NCBI GenBank assembly: GCA_016987375.1
Contig: PJRA01000263.1
Location: 6,097,274-6,161,273, forward strand
DNA length: 64,000 nucleotides
Direction: 5' to 3'
Source of the DNA: Brachionus koreanus
Taxonomy: Eukaryota > Rotifera > Eurotatoria > Ploima > Brachionidae
Shown one piece after another: positions 36,601 to 49,534 of this stretch; positions within the stretch are counted from its first letter, which is position 1, and every line of letters starts with the position of its first letter. Below the pieces are notes generated by a model. It searched no databases. It saw only the letters and a program-made list of their open reading frames with translations, and was not told the origin of the DNA. A program made the position numbers and the translations under genes.

Positions 36601-37558
36601 TATTCTGGGTATGTAAATTTAAATATTTTAATTTAGGTGGAAAAACGAAACAAACTTCAACCAACATAGGATATTTACTTTGGTTTAACAAAATAGAACC
36701 ATTTGATAATTATAACTTGCTATTCAACAACGAACAGATTTTCAACTAAGTTCAATTTATGTCTATTTTTCTCAAATATTTGACCAGTTAACTCCCTCAT
36801 CTAATTATAATGTCATTTTATTATATTTTTTTCTTTTACTTAGCTCGAAATCACATAGATTTCGACATGTCTAAATCGAGAAAAATATTTTAAAAATTAT
36901 TCCATTATTATCTTTTTTTTTTAATTTAAATTTAAAAAAATTGGAAAATATTGAATACAAAGTGTAAAAAAAAGTTTAATTTTACAATTAGATTAAATAT
37001 TCTTATTCATTTAAAAAAATGAAAAGTTAAAAATTAATCGAAAATAATAAGTATTTTTTTCCAACAAAGTATTTTTTATTAGTATCGATTAGCTAAAAAC
37101 GATTTTTTTGCTAAGGCTTGATATTCTTAGCTTAAATTTACTCTATTTTTATTTTTTACCTAAATTTGGACCTATGGTTTAATAATTTATTCAATTATTT
37201 TATTTAATTGTATGAAAATTAAAATATTTTACTTGCCATAGTCAATCAAACTTATCAAAAATTATTCTTAAAAAAACCTACATAAATAATTTATATTAAA
37301 ATATATATTTATATGTGTGTGTGTGTGTGTTTCGTATTTCTTTTGCATACACAGTTCATTTATTTTTCAATCACAGCACAAATAAAACACGAAAGACCTC
37401 AATGCATATACAAATAAAATATAAACTTTTGTTTAGACATTTTATTTTTTCATTGAAAACTAAATAGCATACATTTGTTGGTTTTCATTACATTTGCAGG
37501 AATAAAAATTAATTAATTAATAATAGGCTAGAAAAAGTGCATACTTTTCATTTCAACG
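33699..37558. other. 3.9-kb intergenic region with coding-like fragments
   Basis: Between TXNDC11 and Lgl. Short plus-strand stretches look protein-like: SYEIDIIDLIVKGIHPSYFL (about 34164-34260), FNLIYFMINFLQDYSSF and RKIQMMYSILNSSFNL (34677-34871), and a frame at 35682-35870. I could not join them with convincing splice sites or recognise a family. A (GT)n microsatellite lies at about 37313-37331, just upstream of Lgl. The rest is featureless A+T-rich DNA. Confidence 0.4.
37313..37331. repeat. (TG)n microsatellite
   Basis: A tgtgtgtg run about 230 bp before the Lgl start codon. Confidence 0.9.
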
Positions 37559-40500
37559 ATGTTCAAGTTTGCCACCAACAAATTCGGTCATCACAGTTCG
37601 AATCATAATCCAACAAGTCCTAACCAAACATGTAAAACCGAAGAGTACTCATCTTCTCGACGTCGTTTTCAAATTCAAAAAGAACTATTCGCTTTTAACA
37701 AAATCGCAGACAAAGGCTTTCCGTCTAAGCCGTCTGCAATGGACTATGACAAAAAACTAAAATTATTAGCAATCGGAACTAGAAACGGCGACATTCGTAT
37801 TTACGGTGAACCTAACACACCTCATCAACAACTTTCATGCTATCAAGATGTTCATCCTTTTCCCATACAAAAAATACTCTTTGTTCAAGGCCAATATCAA
37901 TTGATAACTTTGAGCGAGCGTACATATCGTAATGACATGACTAATAAAGGTGAATCAAATTTGTACCTTATTCTTTGGCAGATCCCAAATAACTTGGAAA
38001 ATTCAAACTTAGTAGAAAAAATAAAAGAGTTTCAAATCGATCAAAAAATTGTAAAAAATACTCGTCTTTCAGCATTTACTTTACTCAATGATAACAGCCA
38101 TTTGTTCCTAGGCTTTGAGACAGGCGACATTTATGTTTTTAATGTGTCCCAGTTTCAACTCGTACCAGGCGTTATCAATAAAGACTACATAATTAAAAAT
38201 ATACCATCAGGAGAAAAAAAATTGACTCAACTTGGACCAGTCGAGTCCATAAGTCATCATCCAAAACAATTAACCAAATTGTTGATTGCATATCAGCGAG
38301 GTCTATGGGTACTTTTTGATTTTATCAAAAATCAAATTGATCAAATAATCCAAACACAGCAACCAATTGAATCGGCAGTATTCTATCAACAAGGTGAATG
38401 CATAGCTACATCGCATACAGACGGCTCATTTATCTTATGGGATTTGACGTCAGACAGCTGTTCAAGCAGTCCTCCAAATATTGTCTATGGACCTTATCCT
38501 TGTAAAGCAGTGACCAAATGTTTTGTCAAAACTTGTCGCAATGACCAACCTTATGTAATATTTAGCGGTGGATGTCCACGAGTCAATTATTCAGACAAGA
38601 TATCTATTAGTGTTATTCAAGGCGAAAATTCACATGTTTGCTTTGATTTCACGTCTAAAATAATCGATTTTTTTACAATCGACAAACCGTGTCATGATAA
38701 ACAGGCTAATTTGACTTATGACAATCCTCAGGCTCTATTGGTTCTACTTGAGGAAGAATTTATTGCAATTGATTTAATAAGTGAAAATTGGCCTCAATAC
38801 AAGCTACCTTACTTGTATTCGGTTCATTCGTCGGCCATTATTTGCACCCATTACGTCAATAAAGTATCCAATAAACTTTATAGTATGCTTAAGAAATATG
38901 GCTCAATGAATCAAGATCCGTGCGAGGTATTTTCAGAAAGAGAGTGGCCTATAAGCTTGAATAAAAACGAAGACATTGAATTGCCAGAAAACAAAGATCT
39001 TTTGTTAACAGGTCACGAAGATGGTTCGGTTAGATTCTGGGACGTAACAAATATGAGCATGAGTCTCATGTATAGATTGAAAACAGCTGACTATTTTCAA
39101 ACTGACTCAACGCCTCTTGATGGCGAAAATATTGACACAATATCTGATGATAATTGGCCCCCGTTTCGCAAAATAGGTACATTCGATCCTTATTCAGATG
39201 ATCCAAAACTTGGCATTCAAAAAATTCATCTATGTCCACAAAAAGAAATTTTAGTCATAGCGGGAACAGCTGGTCAAGTGCTTGTCATGAACCTGTGCGA
39301 TCAAAACAAAGAAATTAACTACACTGAACTGGAATCTCATAAAATAAATATAATTGGTGTTTCACCTGAAGTCGAGAGTCACTTCATTTGGAAAGGTCAT
39401 GAGCCGTTAACAACCCGGGGTCGTTTTAATGGTCAAGTATCTCAGGGTTCGTTTAAAGTACCTCCAGGTTATCAACTAAAGTCACTAATACAATTATATC
39501 CACCGGCAACCGTATCCGCTTTAGCTCTCAATACTGAATGGCAATTAGTGGCCATGGGCACCTCACACGGCTTTGCCATGTACGATTACAACAATTCAAA
39601 AGATCTACTTATTCGATGCACTTTGGATCCAAGCATGTTGATTCTGAACGAGTCCGGAAATGGCGGTACAACAATTTCGAGAAGAAAATCTCTGAAAAAA
39701 TCTTTGCGTGAATCGTTTCGCAAGTTAAGAAGAGGCAGATCTCAAAAAACAAATACTAGAAAAAATGAGTCAATTAAACCCATTGAAAACGAGCTAAATG
39801 AGGCGCCTCATAAGCCCATTGAAAGACAAGTAGAATCACGTGAATTCAAACAAATGGACGATATACCACCGTCAGTCATTAGATACATGTATTTTGTTCG
39901 CACTTATATAACAAATAATCAACAAATGGTTAATTCGTTGTGGGTTGGTACAAATACAGGAATAATTTACATTTACGCTTTACAATTTACAAAAGCGAAT
40001 ATTAGTTGTCTATTAGCTAAGGAAATGAGGCTAAAGCATCGAGCACCAGTGGTTAATATTCAAGTAATTGATCAATTTATGCAACCGTTGCCTCTAGCCG
40101 AAGAAAAAGAAGACAAAAATTCTAATACTGAACATAATCATAAAGTAATAATATGCAGCGAGGAGCAATTTAAGGTTTTTCAATTACCGGCTCTAAAGCC
40201 GGTTTGTAAATTTAAATTAACTGCTGTAGAAGGTGCTAGAGTTCGCCGAATAGGCTACAATTGCTACATGAGCAAATCGGATCCAAGATACAGCGAATAT
40301 TGTTTGTCGTGTCTTAGTAACTTGGGAGATCTGAGTGTTTATAGTCTACCACAATTGAAACGTCAGGTTCAGATACAATGCATGAAGCAACAAGATATCA
40401 ACGCTATTACTTCTTTTGTTTTTACCAAACAAGGACAGGCTTTTTATTTGCAGTCTCCAAGTGAATTTGTGCATATATCAATGAGTGCGTGCGATTCTCC

Positions 40501-41879
40501 GCAAATTATGCTTCAAGCCAAACGAAACAACAAACGAGATTCAGCTGAGAATCCAACACAAACTAAAAGTAACGAACAATCAACAAGTGAAAAAACTTCA
40601 CCAGTCAAACAAACTCCAGCACCTGTGCCAGCACCAAGAACAACCATTAATGAAAAGTAACCCATTTTTCTCTCTCTCTAACTTTTTGCAAAACTGAGTG
40701 AAATTAAATATGCAATCATAATTTAATTTACCGTATTGCTTAGTCAGGTCTTGTCCAAAATTAATACATAAATTTCGAAATAAAAAAATATTTACATAAA
40801 ATTTTAATGCTTTTTAAAAATATGTAATTTTTGTAATTGATAAACTTTAGGTTTGTGTAAAAAATGAGATTCAGTTGGAATTTTTATTATCCTTTTTTTT
40901 TTTAAATCGTATTTCAAAGCTAGCCTTTTAACACTGACCACACTTAAAATTATATATTTTTTTTATTTAAAAATTCTTAGTTAATTTTGGACAAGGCCAG
41001 CTTTTTAGCTTGTGCTTTAGCGCTTAACGCTTAACTAACCATTGCTAATAAAATAGAAAACCCGCTGATAAACCTAACACCAAAGAAGAAACTGTTCTAT
41101 CAAATAATGCCGAGAACTTAAACGATGAACATGATAACTCTTTATTCTCATTCTCGTCTCCAAATAAACCCAAAAACAACTCTTCATTTATCACAAATAG
41201 TGGCCAATCGACCACACAATTAACCATATTAAATCAATCGGCAATTTCTTCAATAAATAATCAAACTCAAAATAGCAGTGGATTTAATGGAAGTTCAACT
41301 TGTGTTAGTAATAGTAATAATGTGACTATAAACATGTCCTTAGATAGTGTTGTTGACAGATTTGGTGATGAGTAAGTATTCTAAACATATACATGATGGT
41401 TGGAAAAAAAAACAATATTATTTTGATTTAGCTTTAATAATGTTTCAAATAAACGAATTCCCTCTGTGATTGATGAGAATTCGTCGGTAACAAATCATAG
41501 TGATAGCTTGTTAAATGATACAGATGGCTTGGAGAATACAGAAAAATCAAAAAAGAAAGAAATAAAACAAAATTTAAATTCAAACGGAAGCACCGCAAAT
41601 AGTGAAGTAACAACAGATGATGAAAATACTTTGGATACAATAGCACCCCAAAAATCTTCATCGCCAATGATTCATAAAACGATGAACTCTTCGTCAAACA
41701 TTAAGGTTCAAATTGCGGGGCTTTTTTAAGAGCATAAACTAACACTGCTTTTAGAATGCTTCCTAACACCATTTTGTAAAATTTGAAAATTTTCTAACTA
41801 TTTTTTTTTTAAGATTGACCAAGTAGCAAAACGAATTGAAAATTGCAAGCTTGAATACAAAGAGACTGCAATCGATTAA
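37559..41879 (+). CDS. LLGL1: Lethal giant larvae homologue (LLGL), polarity WD40 protein
   Basis: Cytoskeletal, basolateral-polarity scaffold that binds and is excluded by aPKC. A single 1,032-codon exon (37559-40656) is followed by 41057-41371, 41432-41705 and 41814-41879 (about 1,250 residues). The N-terminal family signature KELFAFNKIADKGFPSKPSA is followed by LLAIGTRNGDIRIYG. DFTSKIIDFFTID and double WD40 propellers fill most of the length. SRRKSLKKSLRESFRKLRRG (around residue 710) is the conserved aPKC-phosphorylated membrane-binding loop; this separates Lgl from tomosyn. The Ser/Asn-rich C-terminal exons have no SNARE motif. Retention of intron 1 would stop translation one codon after the splice point (aag taa). 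Confidence 0.93.
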
Positions 41880-43527
41880 GTTACTTTCCAAATGATTTTT
41901 GTAGATATCTTTAATTCTAAAATGAAATCAGTGTTTGATTTGATCAACTGGTTTGGAAAAGAATTCAAATTTTTGATTTAGAACTTAATAAATGTTGTTG
42001 TCTTTTTTTATGTTATATTTAATTAACTAAAATTTTGGTAATTCAAATTAGTTTAAGATGTTTTTTTTTTTTAGTTAAGAATTTTTAAAAAAAAGCTGAT
42101 AGATCAGGAACTTTATTTTATAGATGAAAAGTTCAAAAATTATCTTTCTATTTTAAACCGATACGATTAGTTTTATTTCTTAATTTAATTTTACATAACT
42201 TAAATTGGTTATGGAATTGATATGAATCGATTCTTAATTCATTGTCTGACAATATGGTTTTAACATTTAGTTTTTAAATCGTTGTTTTTTCACTATTTTA
42301 TTATTTTATTATTTGGCTCTAAAATTCTCAATTCATTTTTAAAATCAAAATGATCAAAAATACCAAAAAAAAGTGAGTCTTAACTAAATGTAAACTAATT
42401 TTGCAATTACACGTTTTGCATGAGTTTTAAAATTTAATAAAATTTAATTAAATAAATTTTTTTATTATTATTTTTTTCAATTTAAATTTTTTTTTTAATT
42501 CTAATAAAAAATTATCTCTAAAAATTATTTTAGCACATAAAAAAAATTTAAAAGATGACTTTTTAGCAGTATAAATCTAATCTAGAAAACTAGTTTAAAT
42601 TAAAATTATTGAATTTTTACATTTTACATATTTTAGTTTTTTGAAAAGAATTCATTAAGTCGGTTAGTTATTATTTAGAAATTTTGACTAAGTTTACAAT
42701 TTAATCCAGGTTTTTCCACAAAATCTCATCTAAATGACAAAAATGGCAAAAAATTGAAAATTAAATTCGTGATTTTCACTCGTGTCAATTAACTTAAAAA
42801 AAAAAACATTCCACTAAAACAACCTTGATGTCAAATAGATTTTCGTCATCTTTTAGACATTTAAGAATAAATCTGAAAAAAAATACTAAAATATTTATGA
42901 TATTAAATTTTTTTTTTATGTTATGCGACTATGGGATTATACTTAAATGATATTTGCTATTTAGTCAACAAATACGCGACCTTTACAATATTCTTGAGTA
43001 AATAATTTTTAAACAATAAAAATCTTATGAATATTTCTGTCAGTTATTTAAATTTAAAGCTTCACAAAAATCGCTTAAGTTTTAATTATTGCATCATATT
43101 TTATTTCATAAATTTAGTGGTCAAGATTTTGCTTTTATTTAAATTGTTTTATGAGTAAATGTTATTTAAATTTTATTGTTAAAATCAGTTTAAAAAAGAA
43201 AAAAAAATTGTTCGGAAAATAATTTTGAAAAACGCTTAGCAATGGTGATAACTAGTTTTATGCATCTATTCAATATTCATTTAAATCTCTAGCTGGAGTT
43301 TGTAATTTTGAAAATCTACTGTTCGTGAGCGCATTAGTTTAAATGATTGGGCCCACTCATTTCAATATTTAAGTTTCAAAAATCTAAAAAATGAAAAGCA
43401 AATCGTTTTTATTTTTAATAAAAAAAAAAAAATTACATTTTTCAATTCTAAATTAGTCTGATAAAAACTTATACTAAAACACATTTTTCCAAAAGTCTTT
43501 AAGCCACTTTTGGTATTTTAGATTTAA
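41880..43527. other. Intergenic, Lgl to peroxidase
   Basis: 1.65 kb of A+T-rich DNA. No gene, transposon end or structured repeat identified. Confidence 0.6.
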
Positions 43528-46015
43528 ATGAATTTTTTAATTAATTTTTACGTTTCAATTCTCTTGCTTTTTGGCCAATCCAAATGTGGACGGCTTTCAA
43601 ATTTGATGAAAAGTTATGTCCTCAAGATGGATTTGGACTACAAACCTTTGGTGTCAAATGATTTAAATCAGGCAATTAATAACTTGACCATCAATCATTT
43701 ATTTGATGAAGAATTAAATGGTTTATTTTTGGATAAAAATTCACAAAGGTTCTGGCGTTTATTTCTAGAACATTTACCGAGAGAACAAACTCAAAGCGTT
43801 AACAAGAGAATATCAAGGGAGTCTGTAGAAAAATTAGTCGAAGCTTCACCTTTAAAGACCGTATCTCTAACACAGCCTACTTTGCAGTCATCACCCGAAT
43901 CTCATTTGATTGATGCTTCATCTTCCTTAGGACTGAGCGTCAGTAGTAAACTGACCGAAAGCTTGGAAATGGGTAGTCTTGATTTCAATCCGGTAGATGC
44001 TTTAGCCGGTGTAAAAGCATCAAATGAATTCTGTCCATTTAAAAAAAATATTAACTGCAATCCAAATGAAAGATTTCCTACATTTGATGGATCTTGTAAT
44101 AACTTAATGCAGCCTTGGCTAGGAAAAACGAATACACCTTACAAACGCTATCATGAACCTGCTTATGATGATCGTATAAGCGTTCCTAGAGTAAGATCAG
44201 TTTTAGGTGGTGAGCTTCCAAACCCAAGAGTTATTAGTAGAGTTGTGATGGCCGAAAATACACAAACAGAAACAGCCATCTCTCACATTACGGCTCCGTT
44301 TGGTCAATTTATTGCTCACGACATTTCGAGTGTGGCTGTAAGCACTGACGATTTTGGACGAATTGTTGATTGTCCATGTGGCAGCTCTAATCCTTCATGT
44401 ATGTCAGTTAAATTTCCATCGAATGATAATTTACTACGAATGAGTTGTATGAAATTCACTAGATCGAGTGCTGCATTTTCATCATTCGATTGCCGATTAG
44501 GTAAATTTATTCAAATTTGTTTAATTTTAAGCATCATGCCACTTAATGCATCTTAAGGTCATAGAGAACAATTGAATTTAATGACTTCTTTTGTTGACGG
44601 AACACAAATTTATGGTCCTAGTGTTTCTCGATCAAGGGAATTGCGATCTTTTCGAGGAGGTCAATTAAGATCAAGTCAAGCTACAAACGGCAAGCAATAT
44701 TTGCCACAAGCTGAAGATGGAGCATGTCGCGGTACTAATAATAGAGTTAAGTGTTTTGCTGGCGGTGAAGGAAGAGTAAATGAAAATTTGGCTTTAACTA
44801 GCATTCATACAATTTTTCTTCGAGAACACAACAGAATTGCTAGCCAATTAGCAAGAATAAATCCAAGATGGGACGATGAAAGATTATTTGCTGAATCTAG
44901 AAAAATCGTAATTGCTACTTTACAGCATATACTTTATCATGAGTGGCTACCCATTATAGTTGGATGGAACACTGCAGCCATGTTTGATCTAATACCTTTA
45001 AATGAAAACCGGTATTATGGTGGCTACAATTCAAATGTAAAAAATTAAAAAAATATAAAAAAGCTTTATTAATATTTGAATATTTTTTTTTCTTAAATTA
45101 GATAAATCCATCTTTATCTGGAGAATTTGCTTCAGCTGCTTTCAGATTCGGACATACACTAATGAGAAGTACGTTGCGACGATTTGATGGAAATGATAGA
45201 GAAACCTCACCTCAGCTGAATTTATTTGATATAATCTTTAGACCATCTGAGGCATATAAGTAGATTTCAAAAAATTATTTTTTTTGAAAATTTTATTCAG
45301 CAATAATTTTTGATAGTGCAAACGCTGGTGGAATCGATTCGATTGTAATGGGTTTACTGAATGAACCATCTTCAAAATATGATGCAAACCTTGCTGATAC
45401 ATTGGTAAATAGGTTATTCGAAATACGCTTGGGTGACGGATCAGTTATTGCCGTCGACTTGGCTGCAACCAATATAAATCGCGGTCGAGATCACGGAATT
45501 CCTAGTTATAATGTAATGAGAGAAAAATGTGGAATAAAAAGAGCTAATAGTTTCGATGATTTGGCTGACACAATCTCAGTTGACAAAATTAAACTTTTAT
45601 CAAACGTATACAAGTAAAACTAGATAAAAATTTATTCTTAAATGTAGCATTAATATCATTAAAACTATCAAGACATGTTGATGATATTGATCTTTATCCA
45701 GGTGGTTTGTCCGAAACTTCGGTTAATGGAGGAGTAGTTGGTCCTACTTTTGCTTGTTTAATATCAAATCAATTTAGAGATCTAAAGAGAGGTGATCGCT
45801 ACTATTACGAAAATGGGCCTGGTCCAACTGCATTTACTTTGGGTAAAAATTATCAAAATAGTAAAAATTCAATACAAAATAATTTACTTGCATTTTTTTT
45901 AGATCAATTAAGTGAAATTAGAAAAACCAGTATGTCAAAATTAATTTGTGATAACTTTGAAATAAGCAAAATTCAACCTAACGCCTTTATGTTGCCTTCT
46001 CAAAAATTAAAGTAA
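43528..46015 (+). CDS. Secreted animal heme peroxidase
   Basis: Peroxidasin/chorion-peroxidase-type enzyme that oxidises substrates with H2O2 outside the cell. Exons 43528-44500, 44558-45036, 45102-45259, 45317-45613, 45673-45842 and 45903-46015 give 729 residues. A signal peptide covers about residues 1-20 (MNFLINFYVSILLLFGQSKC). After a 150-residue propeptide-like region the peroxidase domain starts with DGSCNNLMQPWLGK. Distal residues are Gln260 and His264 in GQFIAHDIS. Arg413/Glu414 lie in FLREHNRIA, and the proximal His is His502 in FRFGHTLM. The usual Asp before the distal His is Ala263. NINRGRDHGIPSYN and the SEIRKTSMSKLICDN end are typical. No Ig, LRR or transmembrane segments, so it is not a full peroxidasin or DUOX. 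Confidence 0.93.
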
Positions 46016-46418
46016 CAATATAAGTTTTGATTTAATTAAAAGTGATTTTTTAACATTTAAATTTTAAAGTAATGATAAAATTTCTTGCAATTGGTTACCA
46101 AGTATTGACTTGACTAAATGGAGACAATTATGAACAATTTTTTATTTATTTTTTTTAGTGAAATTAAATAATTTTAATTTTTAACTGTTAAAAATTTTTT
46201 ATAATTCGTATAAATTCGCAATATAAAATTCGAATTTTTCTATTCAATAAATATTTGTGCTTTCTAATTTTTTTTCCTTGATAAGAAATTTAATAAATAA
46301 ATAAAATAATAATTAAGATAATTTTTGAATGGCAAAAAATTTTCAAAGGTTAAAAATTTCAATTTCTTTAAAACGATATTTTAATTTTTTATTTTATTCT
46401 ATTATTATGAGAAAAAAA
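46016..46418. other. Peroxidase 3' flank
   Basis: A+T-rich, with an AATAAA near 46246 that may end the peroxidase transcript. Nothing else seen. Confidence 0.55.
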
Positions 46419-47263
46419 GGATACCTGAAAAAAGCACATCCCACATTTTTGACTAGAATGAACACCTGGGTGTATTTTTAAAAAAAAAAAGCATTCTGGT
46501 TGAATTCAGTTATATGTCAAACAATTCGTATTTTTCTGCTCCTTTAATTGAATAATAAATTTTGATTTTTTATATTGTTAAAAGCTTAAATTTTCAAAAA
46601 AACACATTTAAAATTTAAGCACCCGATTTGATTGTTTACACCCTCTGTGTCATTAGTTGCATAATAATAATTTACTTTTGTTTTAAAAATCTCAACTTTT
46701 TTTTTAAAAACATAAAAAACAGTGCTTAATTTTGAAAAATTTTAATTTTTCATAAAATTTTAAAAAATTTGCCAAATATATAAATTTTTGTAAAAAAACA
46801 AGTTTACTTTAAAAAAATACGAAATTTAGTTTTTTATTCAAAAGATTTTCTAGGAAATAGGTTTTTTTAAAACATTTCATAATAAAACAGAGGGGTGATC
46901 AATTTCCAAAGATTTTGGGTATATTTTTTAGCTTTTTTTAAAGAATTAAACTAGTTAGACTTTAACTATTGGGACGACCCTTAGTTTTTTTGATGCTTAA
47001 TTCAAATTTAAAATAAGTTGGTGGATATTCAAGCTTTCTTTTAAAAATACACCCGGGTGCTTAAATTTTAAATGTGTTTTTTTGAAAATTTAAGCTTTTA
47101 ACAATATAAAAAATCAAAATTTATTATTCAATTAAAGGAGCAGAAAAATACGAATTGTTTGACATATAACCGAATTCAACCAGAATGCTTTTTTTTTTAA
47201 AAATACACCCAGGTGTTCATTCTGGTCAAAAATGGGGGATGTGCGAAAATTTTTCAGGTATCC
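46419..47263. mobile_element. Long-terminal-inverted-repeat (foldback) element
   Basis: 845 bp with arms of about 200-215 bp (about 46419-46628 and 47045-47263). The arms are near-identical reverse complements, starting ggatacctgaaaaa and ending tttttcaggtatcc. The arms contain the palindromes cacctgggtg and cacccgggtg. Flanks share gagaaaaa on both sides, an approximate 8-9-bp target duplication blurred by an A run. The middle has no transposase. Very long arms suggest a MULE- or foldback-type element. Confidence 0.82.
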
Positions 47264-47925
47264 GAGAAAAATATAACTTAATACACTACGAATAAGTAAA
47301 TAAAGAATATCTGTTTTAAATAAGACAGTACATTATCCTTAGAAATTAAAAAAAATAAGCATGATCCAAGAAAAGATCAATTTGACCTTTAACTTAGTTT
47401 CATGACTTTCTTTTTAACAATCGATTTGGCTCCTAGATATGAAAATGAATATGATGTAAGCTTTTGGATCAATTACCTTATTAAATTCTTTAGATTAGAC
47501 GTCTCTTAATCAGAAATTAAGACAAACGACAATTCCTGAACACGAAGCTTAATTAATTTAAATTATTAACGCTGAGCGGAGCCCCAAACAAAAATAAAAC
47601 AAAATTTCAACTAAAAAAAATAATAACGAAACTTAACTGAAAATCATAATAATAAAACAAACTAAACACTAAACTTGAAATTAACTGGCAAAAAAAAAAC
47701 ATATATAAAATGAACAAAACAATGATTTGAGCAAAACTCAATTAAAATCATAACAATTAAAATCTTTATAATTATAAAAATTTTGAAATTTTTTAAAAAT
47801 CAATAGTGTTAATAAGAAAATTTTGACAAAACCCAAATTTAAAGAATAAGGGACTTTTTCTTTGAAAATTTTAAAAGATCATAACTAGTCTAATCCTGAA
47901 TTATTCCAATTCAAGAAAACAAAAA

Positions 47926-49424
47926 CAGAAAAAAAAGCGTTTAAGTAGCCGTTTAAATGGGGTTAAGTAATCGTTTTTTTTGCGTTGGAACGTGAGCGTT
48001 TATGGACCTAAAAAACGCTTTTTAAAACAGCATCAAATATATTAAAAAAAGTGTTTTTTTCATTATAAAACAATCTTTCGTTGTAAAGAGGTTCGTTATA
48101 TCAAAGAAAATAAGCAATATTTTGCTTTATAAAAATCGGATCTTGGATTCTTATTTGTAATAAAGAGGATTTCGTTTAGGGATCATGAATTTGTCAAGAA
48201 GAAAATTTTAATATTGTTCAAACATTCATTCAAGTGTTTTTTTTATTATTCATATTATAATCAATTTAGGTTAATAAAAAATCTTTCAAAATTTTAATTT
48301 CTAATTTTTTGTTGTAATTCTCTCAATAACTACAACTCCGACTTCAGTCAACATAAATGTAGTCTCATAGATATTTAATGGGGGGTTAATCAATAATAAC
48401 ACAAGTATACTTTTAGATAGTTTATTAAATAATTGTTCAGGCCTAACAATTTATGTATTTTTTCTTGCTCTCTAGTTCTTAGAATCGAGTCGTTATTTAT
48501 ACCCATAGATTCGTGTTAAGAACATGGGTCTATAATTAAGACAAGATGTGAAATAGATGTCTTCATCTAGAAGCGTCTGCTTCTGAGATACATGACAATC
48601 ATTTTAATTCTTATTTATCTTTGTGCATCAGTTGAGATACTGATGTTTAAGTGATACGTGTGGTGTATTACAGATATTAAAGATTTTTAGACTAGATTCA
48701 TCTAATCCCCATACAAAATCAATACTTATTTCATCTTATAGTCGTGTAACTCGATTACAAAATGCTGAATGATGTCTGGTTAAATATCTATCATTCCTTA
48801 TACATATTTTACAAGTTTTATTAAATTAGTTTCTCAACATCCTTGTACATCTTAGGCAAAAAGTATCTTTCGTAAAGCTTTTCAGTTCTGCTGTCCAACT
48901 TTGATCAACCGTTTTTAATGTTTCTCTTTGACTAGTGATGGCCATCTTATATCGCTGTTACCATGTAATGTATTAGAGAGTTAATAGAAAGACTAGTTAT
49001 AACTATTACTTTATTAAAGATAAAGAATAATTAATAAAGAATAAGAATAATATAAAACAATAAAATTGAGTTGCTCAAATATTGAATCCAGTCCGTGACT
49101 AGATTTCCAAAGAGAATAAAGATGCAACAACAAATTGCAAAATAAGGTAAAATGAATTTTAATGAGTTATGGTAGATAAATAATTCAAAACATCAACTAA
49201 TAATATGAAAAGTGGCCATTTTTTAATAAAATTTAATTTTACCTCTTTTTTTTTAAGTTTTTTTAAAATAAAATCTTTATTTTTTATATCAAACCTTTGT
49301 ATCTTTATATTTTTATCAAAAATAATAAAATTAAAATTTACAGTTTTACTGGCTCTTTTAAACCACATTTATCGGCTGTTTAAACGCTCACGTTCAAACG
49401 GCGTTTAAACAGTGTTTTTTTCTG
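47926..49424. mobile_element. Probable TIR element, degenerate
   Basis: Inverted ends cagaaaaaaaagcgttt (47926) and aaacagtgtttttttctg (ending 49424), with further matching blocks (gccgttt; gaacgtgagcgttta against taaacgctcacgttc). No clear target duplication. The interior holds an unrelated integrase remnant and no recognisable transposase. Confidence 0.5.
48590..48960 (-). mobile_element. LTR-retrotransposon integrase fragment
   Basis: Minus-strand pieces: LKSFTKDTFCLRCTRMLRN-like in one frame and RYFLPKMYKDVEKL in another, then WGLDES near 48.7 kb. The order resembles the zinc-finger and catalytic start of a Ty3/Gypsy or BEL/Pao integrase. Heavily frameshifted, low sequence quality as a protein. 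Confidence 0.4.
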
Positions 49425-49534
49425 TTTGTGCTCCCTCAGAAAAATAAATAATTTTATGATAAAAAAAATTTAAATAAATTTTTGAATTATTGAATTATTA
49501 TTTATTAATTAATATTTTAAAAATTGAATTAGAA

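Noticed and set aside
37559..40660. Tomosyn (STXBP5) as an alternative to Lgl
   Set aside because: The aPKC-site loop is present and no C-terminal R-SNARE motif is found.
41045..41697. Minus-strand frames opposite Lgl C-terminal exons
   Set aside because: Antisense of the Ser/Asn-rich Lgl exons, which have matching splice phases.
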